Source of the DNA: Desulfobacteraceae bacterium
GTDB lineage: Bacteria; Desulfobacterota; Desulfobacteria; Desulfobacterales; Desulfosalsimonadaceae
Direction: 5' to 3'
Assembly: GCA_003599885.1 (NCBI GenBank)
Contig: QZKW01000015.1
Coordinates: forward strand, 1-44,233
Length of the DNA stretch: 44,233 nucleotides
Part shown: one piece after another, positions 9,261-17,880 of the stretch
How positions within the stretch are numbered: position 1 is the first letter of the stretch
Layout: the number at the start of each line of letters is the position of its first letter
The notes under the pieces: model-generated
The model's input: only the letters and a program-made list of their open reading frames with translations
The model's database searches: none
Told to the model about the DNA's origin: nothing
Made by a program: the position numbers and the translations under genes

Positions 9261-11051
9261 TTAACGATTGGCCCGTTGCGCCTGTTTTTTTCTTAACAGT
9301 TCAAACAACAACGTATCGTCATTATTTTTTTCAGCTGCTTTGATCTGATTCAACAGGCTGCCCTGCCGCCGCTGTCTGCTGTTTAAAAACTGACAGAGCA
9401 ATTTGTCGCCGGTTTCATAATCCCAGCAGTCATCACAAATGGCCAGCGATGCAATGATTCTCTGGTCGTCCGGGGAGGCCAGCCGGTTCATCAGACCTGA
9501 CAGATCCTCCTGTGTGACAACAGGATGTTCAAGCAATAAAGCCCCTATTGCAATCAACTGCTTATCACTAAAAAACTCAAGCACCCGGCGTTTTTTGATT
9601 TCCGGCAAAATACCGGGAAATTTCAACATCATGGTCATGATGTGTTTTTCAAGCCGGTTCATTTCCGGTGAGATAGCGTTCTCTCCGTCCGTCTGAGGCT
9701 CTGTCTCGCATGGATGGCCGGACTGAGCGACGGGCTGATGATACGCTGCGCGTTTTCCCTCAGCCTGAATTTTTTCACTGATGGCACTTTCATCCACCCC
9801 GATACGTTCCGAAAGATATTGGATGTATATGGACCGGGCAACGTGATCGTTGATCTCAGATAAAGGGCCTGTGAGTTCGGATATAATCCTGACTTTGCCC
9901 TCCATTGAAAGGCCGTTGACGGAAATTGCCGATTCAATCAGAAATTCAACCATGCCAGCCGCTTTCTCTGACAGGGTTTCAAAGGCAGGCCTTCCGAACT
10001 CAAACATATAAGAATCCGGATCATATCCTTTGGGCAAAACAATGACCACCGCATCCATGGCCTCATTCATAAACAGGGACACGCTCCGCTGGGCCGCCTT
10101 GAGCCCGGCCTCATCCGAGTCAAACAAAAGAAACGCTTTCTGGGCGAATCCCCTTCGCAACAGCCGGACATGTTCAGCCGTCAGGGCCGTGCCAAGAGTT
10201 GCCACTGTATTGGTGATGCCGTGCTGATGCATGGCCAGCAAGTCAAAATAGCCTTCGACAATATAAACGCACCCGGTTTCCCTGGCTTTGTTCCGGGCGG
10301 CTTGCGCACCAAATAATGACTTGCTTTTATTGTAAATAATTGTTTCAGGGGAATTTAGATACTTGGGTTTTGAATCATCCAGCACCCTTCCCCCAAACCC
10401 GATGACCTGATGGGTCACATCAAAAATCGGGAACATGATCCGGTTTCGGAACCGGTCGTAAAATCCCTGATTTTTTCTAGGTACAATCAGTCCGGTTTTT
10501 TCAGCAATCGATTGGGGAACATTAATTTTCTGAAAAAATCGAACCAAAGAATCCCATTCGTCAGGGGCAAACCCGAGACCAAACGCCTTGATAATCTCCT
10601 GACTGAACCCCCTTTTTTTTAAGTAAGCCCTTGCTTTTTCACCTTCAACCCGGCTGGCGAGACGGGACACAAAAAAGGACAAAACCTGCTTGTTCAGATC
10701 AAACAACTGTTGCCGTTCTGAAATATTTTTTTTCTGGCCCGGCGTCATGTCACCGGTTGGCAGGTCTATTCCATAACGCCGGGCCAGAGAAGAAACCGCA
10801 TCTGAAAACCCGATGCCGTCATGTTTCATCAAAAAGCTGAACACATCTCCCCCGGCCCCGCACCCAAAACAGTGAAAAATCTGTTTCACCGGACTGACTG
10901 AAAAGGAAGGCGTTTTCTCAGAATGAAACGGACAAAGACCCACAAGGTCTTTGCCCGTTTTTTTTAAGACAACCCGTTCAGATATAATATCGCTGATATT
11001 GGCAGCGCTTCGTATTTCCAGAAGCTTTTCTTCGGGAATATATATCGCCAA
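9261..11051 (-). CDS. dnaG: DNA primase
   Basis: DnaG makes RNA primers at the replication fork. The 596-residue protein has the zinc-binding domain with ligands C40, H43, C61 and C64 (CPFH...CFGC). The TOPRIM core follows with VYIVEGYFDLLAMHQHG and LLFDSDEAGLKAA. The last 150 residues form the helicase-binding domain and diverge, as is usual. The start is a TTG at 11051; GGGAGG lies nine bases upstream and the product begins MAIYIPEEKLLEIRSAANI as other primases do. A promoter is visible about 150 bases upstream, so dnaG-rpoD forms its own unit. Confidence 0.97.
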   Translation of the reverse strand: MAIYIPEEKLLEIRSAANISDIISERVVLKKTGKDLVGLCPFHSEKTPSFSVSPVKQIFHCFGCGAGGDVFSFLMKHDGIGFSDAVSSLARRYGIDLPTGDMTPGQKKNISERQQLFDLNKQVLSFFVSRLASRVEGEKARAYLKKRGFSQEIIKAFGLGFAPDEWDSLVRFFQKINVPQSIAEKTGLIVPRKNQGFYDRFRNRIMFPIFDVTHQVIGFGGRVLDDSKPKYLNSPETIIYNKSKSLFGAQAARNKARETGCVYIVEGYFDLLAMHQHGITNTVATLGTALTAEHVRLLRRGFAQKAFLLFDSDEAGLKAAQRSVSLFMNEAMDAVVIVLPKGYDPDSYMFEFGRPAFETLSEKAAGMVEFLIESAISVNGLSMEGKVRIISELTGPLSEINDHVARSIYIQYLSERIGVDESAISEKIQAEGKRAAYHQPVAQSGHPCETEPQTDGENAISPEMNRLEKHIMTMMLKFPGILPEIKKRRVLEFFSDKQLIAIGALLLEHPVVTQEDLSGLMNRLASPDDQRIIASLAICDDCWDYETGDKLLCQFLNSRQRRQGSLLNQIKAAEKNNDDTLLFELLRKKQAQRANR

Positions 11052-11202
11052 AAAAAGGAACCTCCCATGAGAGGGCTATGAAACGGCACTATGAAACAAC
11101 GACTTTTTCTGCATCAAATCATGCGCTTTTAATGCGCACCCGGCAGCCAACATTATAACCGACTGATTTATATCACCTATAAGCCATTATAATCGGCTTT
11201 AA

Positions 11203-11231
11203 AAAATAAGTATTAATCGTATGCATGTCAA
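11203..11231 (-). promoter_or_regulatory. Promoter of dnaG-rpoD
   Basis: TTGACA and TATTTT on the minus strand are 17 bases apart, about 150 bases before dnaG and just downstream of the hisA stop codon. Two TATAATG copies occur further downstream in the leader and could be additional start points, but neither has a good -35 box. Confidence 0.6.
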
Positions 11232-11267
11232 ACAAAAAACCCGGATGAAATGTAATCAAAAACAATT

Positions 11268-11996
11268 TTACTGATGGTTTAAAATTTCAATCGCTGCCTT
11301 TAAATCCAGACTGCCGTCATATAACGCACGTCCTGTAATCACACCGACAACGCCGGCAGACGCAAGAGGTGCCAGATTGATGATATCCTGAATCGATGAA
11401 ACCCCTCCGGATGCCACTACGGGAATGGATATGGACAGGGCAAGCCTTTCCGTTTCCTTCAAATTCGGGCCGGAACGCATTCCGTCGCGTTCAATGTCGG
11501 TAAAATTGATGGCTGCGACACCGCAGTCTTCAAACTGTCTGGCCAGGTCCACTGCCGCCGTTTCCGTGGTTTGGGTCCACCCTTCGATGGCCACCATCCC
11601 GCCTTTCGCGTCAATGCCAACCACAATGCGATGGGGAAATTCGCGGCAGGCTTTTTTAACCAGCTCGGGATTTTTAATGGCTTCCGTGCCGATTACCACC
11701 CGGGACACGCCATGGTCCATATACATTTTTATGGTTTCAAGATCACGAATGCCCCCGCCCACCTGGATTGGAACACTTACGCGATTAATAATATCCTGAA
11801 TTGTCTTTAAATTCACAGGGCGCTTGCCCACAGCCCCGTCCAGATCCACAATATGGATCAACTGAGCGCCTTCATTCTCCCACCGGTCGCCCATGGCCGC
11901 CGGATCATCAGAGAATACAGTCTCGGCATCCATCCGTCCCTGCAAAAGGCGCACGCATTTTCCATTTTTGATATCTATCGCTGGTATAACAATCAT
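11268..11996 (-). CDS. hisA: ProFAR isomerase (phosphoribosylformimino-AICAR-P isomerase)
   Basis: HisA opens the ribose ring of ProFAR in histidine biosynthesis. The 242-residue (beta/alpha)8 barrel begins MIVIPAIDIKNGKCVRLLQG, with the catalytic Asp8 in AIDIKNG. A second acidic residue sits in the half-barrel repeat (NFTDIERDGMRSGPN), and phosphate-binding segments QVGGGIR and VASGGVSS follow. Its ATG overlaps the hisB stop as ATGA, so the pair is translationally coupled. hisH, which often lies between hisB and hisA, is absent here. Confidence 0.97.
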   Translation of the reverse strand: MIVIPAIDIKNGKCVRLLQGRMDAETVFSDDPAAMGDRWENEGAQLIHIVDLDGAVGKRPVNLKTIQDIINRVSVPIQVGGGIRDLETIKMYMDHGVSRVVIGTEAIKNPELVKKACREFPHRIVVGIDAKGGMVAIEGWTQTTETAAVDLARQFEDCGVAAINFTDIERDGMRSGPNLKETERLALSISIPVVASGGVSSIQDIINLAPLASAGVVGVITGRALYDGSLDLKAAIEILNHQ

Positions 11997-12583
11997 AAAA
12001 CCCCTTTGGATGAATGCACCTGCCGGACACGCCCATCTGTTGACGTGGCCTGATCAAGCGCTCTGGCAAAGGCCTTGAATATGGATTCAATGATGTGATG
12101 ATCATTTTCTCCATAAGATGCCTGAATGTGCAAATTCATTCCGGCCTTGTTTGAAAACGCCCGGAAAAATTCCTTAAACAAATTTGAATACGCGGTTGAC
12201 TGACACGCAAACAACTCAGGGATACTGTAAACCAGGTACGGCCGGTTTGACAGGTCAATGGCAACCGTTGACAAGGCATCGTCCATGGGAACCACTGCAT
12301 ATCCATACCGCTGAATTCCTTTTTTGTCTCCCAAAGCCTTTGCCAGGGCTTCGCCAAGGACAAGACCGACGTCTTCCATGGTGTGATGGTAATCCACCTC
12401 AATATCGCCGATGGCTTTTAATTTTAAATCAAAAAAACCGTGAACGGAAAACAAGGTCAGCATATGATCAAAAAAAGGGATGCCCGTGGCAATATCATGA
12501 ACGCCACTGCCTTCCAACAGCAATTCCGCTTTGATTTTTGTCTCTTTGGTCGACCGTTCGACTTCGGCGCTACGTGTTGTCAT
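11993..12583 (-). CDS. hisB: Imidazoleglycerol-phosphate dehydratase
   Basis: HisB dehydrates imidazole glycerol phosphate in histidine biosynthesis. The 196-residue protein has the two metal-binding motifs of the family, FFDHML near the start with DYHHTMEDVG, and the repeat ENDHHIIESIFKAFARAL near the end. It is the monofunctional form without the histidinol-phosphatase domain. I start it at the ATG at 12583, because AAGGA sits seven bases upstream; the in-frame ATG six codons earlier overlaps this site. It is followed directly by hisA with a 4-bp overlap. Confidence 0.97.
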   Translation of the reverse strand: MTTRSAEVERSTKETKIKAELLLEGSGVHDIATGIPFFDHMLTLFSVHGFFDLKLKAIGDIEVDYHHTMEDVGLVLGEALAKALGDKKGIQRYGYAVVPMDDALSTVAIDLSNRPYLVYSIPELFACQSTAYSNLFKEFFRAFSNKAGMNLHIQASYGENDHHIIESIFKAFARALDQATSTDGRVRQVHSSKGVL

Positions 12584-12715
12584 GGGTTCATCCTTTTTCA
12601 ATTACAGCCAGAGATTCTATCATGAATTACCCGCAAAACCAGGGAAAGAATACTTACAGGAGTAAAACGCAATGAAGCCACGCTTTATATCGGAAAACGG
12701 ATAAGATTAATGAGG

Positions 12716-12791
12716 TGGTGGAGATGAGGGGGATCGAACCCCTGACCTCGGCATTGCGAACGCCGCACTCTCCCAACTGAGCTACATCCCC
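12716..12791 (-). tRNA. tRNA-Ala (CGC anticodon)
   Basis: A full cloverleaf: acceptor GGGGATG/CATCTCC, anticodon stem CGGCG/TGCCG around TTCGCAA, and a T-arm AGGGG TTCGATC CCCCT. The anticodon CGC reads the alanine codon GCG. The discriminator A and the CCA end are encoded, unlike in the CAU tRNA further left. The body is 73 bases plus CCA. Confidence 0.95.
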
Positions 12792-12810
12792 ACATTTAAA
12801 TTAATCAAGC

Positions 12811-12839
12811 TTTCTAACAAAATTTAAGCACCCGGTCAA
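12811..12839 (-). promoter_or_regulatory. Promoter of tRNA-Ala
   Basis: TTGACC and TAGAAA on the minus strand are 17 bases apart, with a predicted start about 12 bases before the tRNA 5' end. It lies in the AT-rich gap downstream of the TIGR02757 gene. Confidence 0.6.
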
Positions 12840-12872
12840 TTAAAAATTTATTTATTTTTATAAACTCCAAGA

Positions 12873-13673
12873 CTACATGCCAAGCTGTTTTAACAAAGCA
12901 TGATGCCCCTCCAGATCGTCCCTGATACCGAAGCGGGTCAGGGCAAAATCATATTTCACCGGATCATCCGGCGACCATTGCTTAAAACCAGCGGATATAT
13001 CCAATGCAGCCATCAGATCAGCCTGATTACGGGAGGTCAGTCCCAGTGTTTTGCCGACGCGGAACATATGGGTATCCAAAGGAATAATCAACATTGAGCG
13101 CGGAATATCATCCCATCCTCCGGGGTCAACCGCGTCCTTTCGAACCATCCATCTTAAAAACAGGTTCAACCGTTTGCAGGCGCTCCCTTTTTCAGGGCAC
13201 GGCATGAGGTGTCCCGGACTGCAACTGTAAGATTTAGATAGAGATCCATAAATTATTGTTTCTGAAAACCGGGACAACGCAGGCAGAATGGTTTCCTCCG
13301 TCCGGCTGAAGCCGTCCAAAAAACACCCATGCAGTGAACCGTACTCCCGGAGAACCTGTTTAATCCCAATCAAAAACGCCGAAAGCTGCGGCCCCTTGGC
13401 GAAGCGATGCACAAAGGACTGAAAATCCGAAACAATACGGACCGCCGGGGTCGAGCCCAAATAAGCGAATGGAGAGGGTCCCATCTTTTCCAGCACCGCG
13501 CCCACGCTTTTCAATATTTGGGCCACTTTTCCGTATGCCAGGGCGGACGCAATCAAGCCGGCGATTTCGCGGTCCTGAATCTCTTGATAAAGGTAAAGGA
13601 ATTCCAAAGGATCCGGATGAACATACGCTCTCTGATTATACTGATTATAGAGGCGGTCAAGGTTTTTTCTCAT
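12873..13673 (-). CDS. TIGR02757 family protein, function unknown
   Basis: This 266-residue protein matches the conserved family TIGR02757 (DUF2400). Its marks are an N-terminal LDRLYNQYNQRAYVHPDPLEFL, an ASALAYGKV segment, and the C-terminal LNLFLRWMVRKDAVDPGGWD plus LIIPLDTHMFRVGKTLGL. The latter part resembles helix-hairpin-helix DNA glycosylase folds, but no activity is established. The ATG follows the stop of the DUF2892 gene with no gap and has no clear ribosome site, so it is probably translated by coupling. Why it is linked to copper genes is not apparent. Confidence 0.85.
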   Translation of the reverse strand: MRKNLDRLYNQYNQRAYVHPDPLEFLYLYQEIQDREIAGLIASALAYGKVAQILKSVGAVLEKMGPSPFAYLGSTPAVRIVSDFQSFVHRFAKGPQLSAFLIGIKQVLREYGSLHGCFLDGFSRTEETILPALSRFSETIIYGSLSKSYSCSPGHLMPCPEKGSACKRLNLFLRWMVRKDAVDPGGWDDIPRSMLIIPLDTHMFRVGKTLGLTSRNQADLMAALDISAGFKQWSPDDPVKYDFALTRFGIRDDLEGHHALLKQLGM

Positions 13674-13877
13674 TTATTCAAATGCATTGCCCGGTTTAAT
13701 ACCGATTTTTTTTAAAACCTTGGCCATGGGACAGAACCCGGTAAAAGAAGATTGCACCATATTGGCGCCCACAAACGCTGTAAACAGCAGCCAATAGGGG
13801 CTGTGGGCCCAGGAAAGAAAAAGACTGATCAACACAAAACTGCCGGCGATACGAAAAACCAATTGATCAATATTCAT
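13674..13877 (-). CDS. Small inner-membrane protein (DUF2892, YgaP-like)
   Basis: The 67-residue product has two hydrophobic segments (about 6-22 and 28-44) and the typical ending [15 protein letters not shown]. This is the DUF2892 family, the membrane part of YgaP-type rhodaneses, here without a rhodanese domain. The family often occurs with metal or sulfur-handling genes. A strong site AAGGAGG precedes the ATG. It lies 26 bp after copA and abuts the TIGR02757 gene, so these form one operon. Confidence 0.85.
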   Translation of the reverse strand: MNIDQLVFRIAGSFVLISLFLSWAHSPYWLLFTAFVGANMVQSSFTGFCPMAKVLKKIGIKPGNAFE

Positions 13878-13903
13878 GGAGAAGCCCTCCTTATTAATGA
13901 GGT

Positions 13904-16165
13904 TTATTTGTCAATGTTCAAACGACTGAGCAACAGACTGTTGGTCACCACGGAAATACTGCTAAGCGACATGGCGAGAGCGGCAAGCATGGGATGGAAC
14001 TGCTGCAAAAAACCAGGAACGCCGTCAAAAGGATACAGGATACCGGCGGCAATCGGAATCAGAACAACATTATATCCAAAAGCCCAGAACAGATTCTGCC
14101 GGACCGTCCGCATCGTCGCCCGGCTTAAACTGACCGAACGGGGAACACCGCTGAGCATCCCGCTGGTCAAAATCACGTCAGCGGTTTCAATGGCAACGTC
14201 TGTTCCGGTTCCAATGGCAAATCCGACATCTGCCTGGGCAAGGGCCGGCGCATCATTAATCCCGTCGCCGACCATGCCGATTCTCATATGACTTTGCTGG
14301 AATTCACGTATTTTTAAAGATTTGTCTTCCGGCCGGATCTCCGCAATCACCTGATCCACCCCTGCCTGCCTTCCAATGATCGCTGCCGCCCTCTGATTGT
14401 CTCCGGTCAACATGATAATCTGGTGTCCCTGATCACGAAGTGAAGTGATCGCAGATGGCGAATCCGGCTTCAGGGCGTCAGCGACGGCAATCACTCCCAG
14501 CAACTGGTTGCCTTTTGCGACACCCATGGCGGTTTTGGCCTGATCCTGCATTGTCTGAATGGATTCCCTGGCCGGATCCATATTCACACCAACCATTTGC
14601 AGCCAGTCCGGTCTTCCAATTTTTACGGATGCGCCATCAATATTCGCATCGATACCATTGCCGCCGTAGGATTTAAAATCAGATACCGGGAGCAGTTCCA
14701 ACTGCCGATTCCCTGCCTCACTGACAATGGCTTTTGCAATGGGGTGCTCGGATCCGGACTCAACGGATGCAGCCAGTTGAAGAAGTTTTTCAGGCGAAAA
14801 ATCTGTATGCCCCAAAACCAGAATATCATGCACCACTGGCTTGCCGACGGTGATGGTTCCGGTTTTATCTAAAGCGATAATATCCAGTATTGCGGCCATC
14901 TCCAGGGCTGCGCTGTTTTTAAATAAAATGCCCAGTTCCGCCCCCTTGCCCATGCCCGCCATCATGGCCGTGGGCGTTGCAAGCCCTAAAGCGCAGGGAC
15001 AGGCAATCACCAGAACCGCAACCAGGCGGATCATCGCCGGTACGAACTGACCTGTCGCGCCCCACCAGATGAAAAAGGTAACTGCAGAGACAGCCAGCAC
15101 CGACGGCACAAATACTGCCGCTACCCGATCGGCGAGAGCCTGGATCGGGGCCTTGCTGCCCTGGGCATCCTGGACAAGCTGAATGATCCGGGCCAGGGCC
15201 GTGTCCTTGCCCACACGGGTCGCCTCGAATTTTAACATGCCCTCCCGGTTGATGGTGCCGCCCACCACCATATCCCCAGGATGTTTATCCACAGGGAGCG
15301 GCTCGCCTGAGAACATGGCTTCATCCACGGATGAAGCGCCGTCAATCACGCGGCCATCCACCGGAATCCCTCCGCCTGGCCGGACCACCAGAACATCTCC
15401 TTCCATTACCATAGAAATTGGGATCTCCTGCTCCGCATCATTTCTAATCACGGATGCGGTTTTGGGACGAAGTGCGATCAGTTTGCGAATAGATCTTCCG
15501 GTATTGCGCTTGGCTTTGGTTTCCAGGAGTTTGCCCAGCTTAATCAGGGTGATAATAACTGCGGATGTTTCAAAATACACATGAGCACCCAAATCAGAGG
15601 ATAACAGAACGGCCGCAGAATAAAAATAGGCCACCGAAGACCCCATAGCCACCAGCACATCCATGTTAGCGCTTCTATTTTTAAGGCTTTTCCATCCACC
15701 CACATAATAATCCCAGCCCGTATAAAACTGTACCGGGGTCGCCAGCAGGAAAAAAAACCAGTTCATCCAGTTCATCATTAGGGGATGCGCCCCTTGTCCG
15801 ATAAGCCCCATATCCCGGCCCATGGACATCAAAAACAACGGCACCGTAAAAAATGCGCCCACTGAAAATTTTAGGATATGTTGCCTCACGTCCCTGTCAC
15901 GGGCTAAACTTTCCGCATCTTCCACATCCCCCGAAAGACCTGTCATGTCAGGGACAATCGCACCATAACCGGCTTTTTCAATCTGATGGATAATCCGGTC
16001 AGAATCCGCCTGAACGTCATCAAAATCAACGTCCACGGTTTCAGCAGCGAAATTCACCCGAACATCTTCCACGCCGGCCAGCTTTTTCACACTGCGTTCA
16101 ATGTTAGCGGCGCAATTGGCGCAGGTCATCCCGGTCACGGCCATATGGACATGCTTCACAGTCAT
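13904..16165 (-). CDS. copA: Copper-exporting P1B-type ATPase
   Basis: CopA pumps Cu(I) out of the cytoplasm. The 753-residue protein has one N-terminal heavy-metal domain with GMTCANC, then the eight-helix P1B topology. It carries the CPC metal site ([12 protein letters not shown]), the phosphorylated aspartate in [11 protein letters not shown], the HP motif [11 protein letters not shown] and the hinge [22 protein letters not shown]. The last helices carry the Cu(I)-subgroup marks FGYN and MSLSSISVV. It begins four bases after the CopZ-like gene without a strong ribosome site, so coupling is likely. The preceding chaperone supports copper as the cargo. Confidence 0.95.
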   Translation of the reverse strand: MTVKHVHMAVTGMTCANCAANIERSVKKLAGVEDVRVNFAAETVDVDFDDVQADSDRIIHQIEKAGYGAIVPDMTGLSGDVEDAESLARDRDVRQHILKFSVGAFFTVPLFLMSMGRDMGLIGQGAHPLMMNWMNWFFFLLATPVQFYTGWDYYVGGWKSLKNRSANMDVLVAMGSSVAYFYSAAVLLSSDLGAHVYFETSAVIITLIKLGKLLETKAKRNTGRSIRKLIALRPKTASVIRNDAEQEIPISMVMEGDVLVVRPGGGIPVDGRVIDGASSVDEAMFSGEPLPVDKHPGDMVVGGTINREGMLKFEATRVGKDTALARIIQLVQDAQGSKAPIQALADRVAAVFVPSVLAVSAVTFFIWWGATGQFVPAMIRLVAVLVIACPCALGLATPTAMMAGMGKGAELGILFKNSAALEMAAILDIIALDKTGTITVGKPVVHDILVLGHTDFSPEKLLQLAASVESGSEHPIAKAIVSEAGNRQLELLPVSDFKSYGGNGIDANIDGASVKIGRPDWLQMVGVNMDPARESIQTMQDQAKTAMGVAKGNQLLGVIAVADALKPDSPSAITSLRDQGHQIIMLTGDNQRAAAIIGRQAGVDQVIAEIRPEDKSLKIREFQQSHMRIGMVGDGINDAPALAQADVGFAIGTGTDVAIETADVILTSGMLSGVPRSVSLSRATMRTVRQNLFWAFGYNVVLIPIAAGILYPFDGVPGFLQQFHPMLAALAMSLSSISVVTNSLLLSRLNIDK

Positions 16166-16169
16166 TTAC

Positions 16170-16373
16170 TTATGATGCCGGATAATTAATCGATTGCATG
16201 ATGTTGCGGATCTCCGATTCAGTTGCCGGAGAAGACCAGACGATCGTAATGGTTTTATTTTCCGCATCGCCTTTAACAGACTCAACCCCTTGTAACTCTC
16301 CCAACTCATTTTGAATACTCCGGACACAATGGCCGCACGAAATATTTGGAACAGTGAAAGTTTTGGTTTCCAT
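16170..16373 (-). CDS. copZ: CopZ-like copper chaperone (HMA domain)
   Basis: This 67-residue protein is a single ferredoxin-like heavy-metal-associated domain with the Cu(I) ligand motif ISCGHC near residue 12. It would carry copper to CopA, encoded immediately after it. I start it at the ATG at 16373, eight bases after AGGAGG; an in-frame GTG at 16382 is too close to that site. The gene name is by analogy and context. Confidence 0.88.
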   Translation of the reverse strand: METKTFTVPNISCGHCVRSIQNELGELQGVESVKGDAENKTITIVWSSPATESEIRNIMQSINYPAS

Positions 16374-16420
16374 TATCATCACCTCCTGTTTGGAAGAATA
16401 TAAGGATTGATCTGCCGAAA

Positions 16421-17317
16421 TTAAAGAGAGGCCCGAATTGCCTCAGACAGATCCGGATATTTAAATTTGAACCCATGGGATAGCAGACGCTTTGAAACCG
16501 CACGCTGGCTGCTTAACAGCACCCCCCCCAATTCTCCGGCAATTAATTTCAACAAAAACGCCGGGGTCCGAAAAAAGGCCGGTCTTCCGAGTTCACGGGC
16601 AAGGGTTTTTGAAAATTCATTGTTGCGAACCGGGTTGGGCGAACAAAAATTCAGCGGTCCTTCAATTTCCTCATGAACCATCACATATTCAATGGCTGAC
16701 AAGAGATCCGCCATATGGATCCACGGGAACCAGTGCCGGCCGTCACCTAATGGCCCACCTGCAAACATGCGGTAGGCCGGCAGCATTTTAGCCAAGGCCC
16801 CGCCGTTCCTGCCGAGCACAACACCAAACCGGGAAACAACCACCCGAACGCCCCTGTCTTTGGCGATAAATGCCTCCCGTTCCCAGTCCACACATACACG
16901 GGCCAAAAAATCATCTCCGGGAGTTTTCGATTCATCAAGGATGTCCTCCCCTCGGTCCCCGTAAAAACCCGCCGCCGATGTGCTGACAAGGACAACCTTC
17001 CGGTCGACCGGAAGGGCGGCCACAACGTTACGGGTGGTGAGGATCCGCGTGTTGTAGATAAGTTCTTTGTATTTGTCATTCCACAGATGAAAAATGTTTT
17101 TCCCCGCCAGGTTGATGACAGCATCCACTTCTTTTAATGCCTGCTGCCACTCACCCGTCCGGGTGGTGTCCGCCTGGACGAACCGGAATTCCTCTTTTTT
17201 ATAATTCCCCTTAGCGGACAGCGCGTCCACGCCTGTCACCCGATGTCCCTGATCGATCAAATATGTCGTCAACCGGGTTCCCACAAAACCCGAACTGCCT
17301 GTAATTAAAATTTTCAT
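16421..17317 (-). CDS. TIGR01777 family NAD-dependent epimerase-like protein
   Basis: A 298-residue extended short-chain dehydrogenase/reductase of the TIGR01777 (YfcH/SDR39U1) family. The N-terminal Rossmann motif is ITGSSGFVGTRL, NLAGKNIF follows, and STSAAGFYGDRGEDILDE contains the active-site YG region. The C-terminal DUF1731 portion is recognisable (KRLLSHGFKFKYPDLSEAI). I choose the ATG at 17317 behind GGGAG; the TTG four codons upstream is less likely. The reaction is unknown. It lies 24 bp after the universal stress gene. Confidence 0.92.
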   Translation of the reverse strand: MKILITGSSGFVGTRLTTYLIDQGHRVTGVDALSAKGNYKKEEFRFVQADTTRTGEWQQALKEVDAVINLAGKNIFHLWNDKYKELIYNTRILTTRNVVAALPVDRKVVLVSTSAAGFYGDRGEDILDESKTPGDDFLARVCVDWEREAFIAKDRGVRVVVSRFGVVLGRNGGALAKMLPAYRMFAGGPLGDGRHWFPWIHMADLLSAIEYVMVHEEIEGPLNFCSPNPVRNNEFSKTLARELGRPAFFRTPAFLLKLIAGELGGVLLSSQRAVSKRLLSHGFKFKYPDLSEAIRASL

Positions 17318-17340
17318 GGAATCTCCCAAAAATGAAACGA

Positions 17341-17814
17341 TTAATCCACCAGCAGCACACTTGCTTTTTTAACGCCGTTGAGTACTTTCTGGGAAACACT
17401 GCCCATAAAAAAATCCTTAATTGCCGAATGGCCTTTTTTTCCAAGCACAACCAGATCATACCCCCCATTGTCAGCCTCATGAATGATGTCTCTCGCAATG
17501 CCTTTTTCGCGCTTACTGGATTTCATTGTAATCAAATCCGCGGGAAACCCGCAATTGGCCAGACAATCCCTGGCTTGTCGCTGGGCTGCGTGCAGCACCT
17601 CTTTTCTTTTTTCCTCCAAAATACAAAATACCGTTTGCTGTTCCAAAAAATACGGGGTCAACTCCGGGCTTTGCATTGAACATAAACTCTCAGTATCCGG
17701 CAGCACGCTAAACAGTGTGATTCTGCAATCAATGGATAAATGCGCGCCGACAAAATCAACTGCTCGCATGGCATTATCCGAATCATCAAAGGCGATCAGA
17801 ACATGTTTGGTCAT
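17341..17814 (-). CDS. Universal stress protein (UspA family)
   Basis: A single Usp domain of 157 residues. It starts HVLIAFDDSDNAMRAVDF, the usual first strand and helix with the nucleotide-binding aspartate. It ends VVLGKKGHSAIKDFFMGSVSQKVL, which matches the GxxG-x9-G(S/T) ATP-binding signature of the ATP-binding subgroup. The start is set at the second in-frame ATG, after GGAGGGCAGG. It is placed between the CoA-disulfide reductase and TIGR01777 genes, all on the minus strand. Confidence 0.93.
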   Translation of the reverse strand: MTKHVLIAFDDSDNAMRAVDFVGAHLSIDCRITLFSVLPDTESLCSMQSPELTPYFLEQQTVFCILEEKRKEVLHAAQRQARDCLANCGFPADLITMKSSKREKGIARDIIHEADNGGYDLVVLGKKGHSAIKDFFMGSVSQKVLNGVKKASVLLVD

Positions 17815-17880
17815 TTTCCTGCCCTCCATTTTGTTATCAACAGATTGAAAAAAATTCCATTTTTAAACCAAGCAGGCGAT

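Noticed and set aside
12184-12534. Plus-strand frame inside hisB
   Set aside because: It is the antisense shadow of the well-supported hisB gene.
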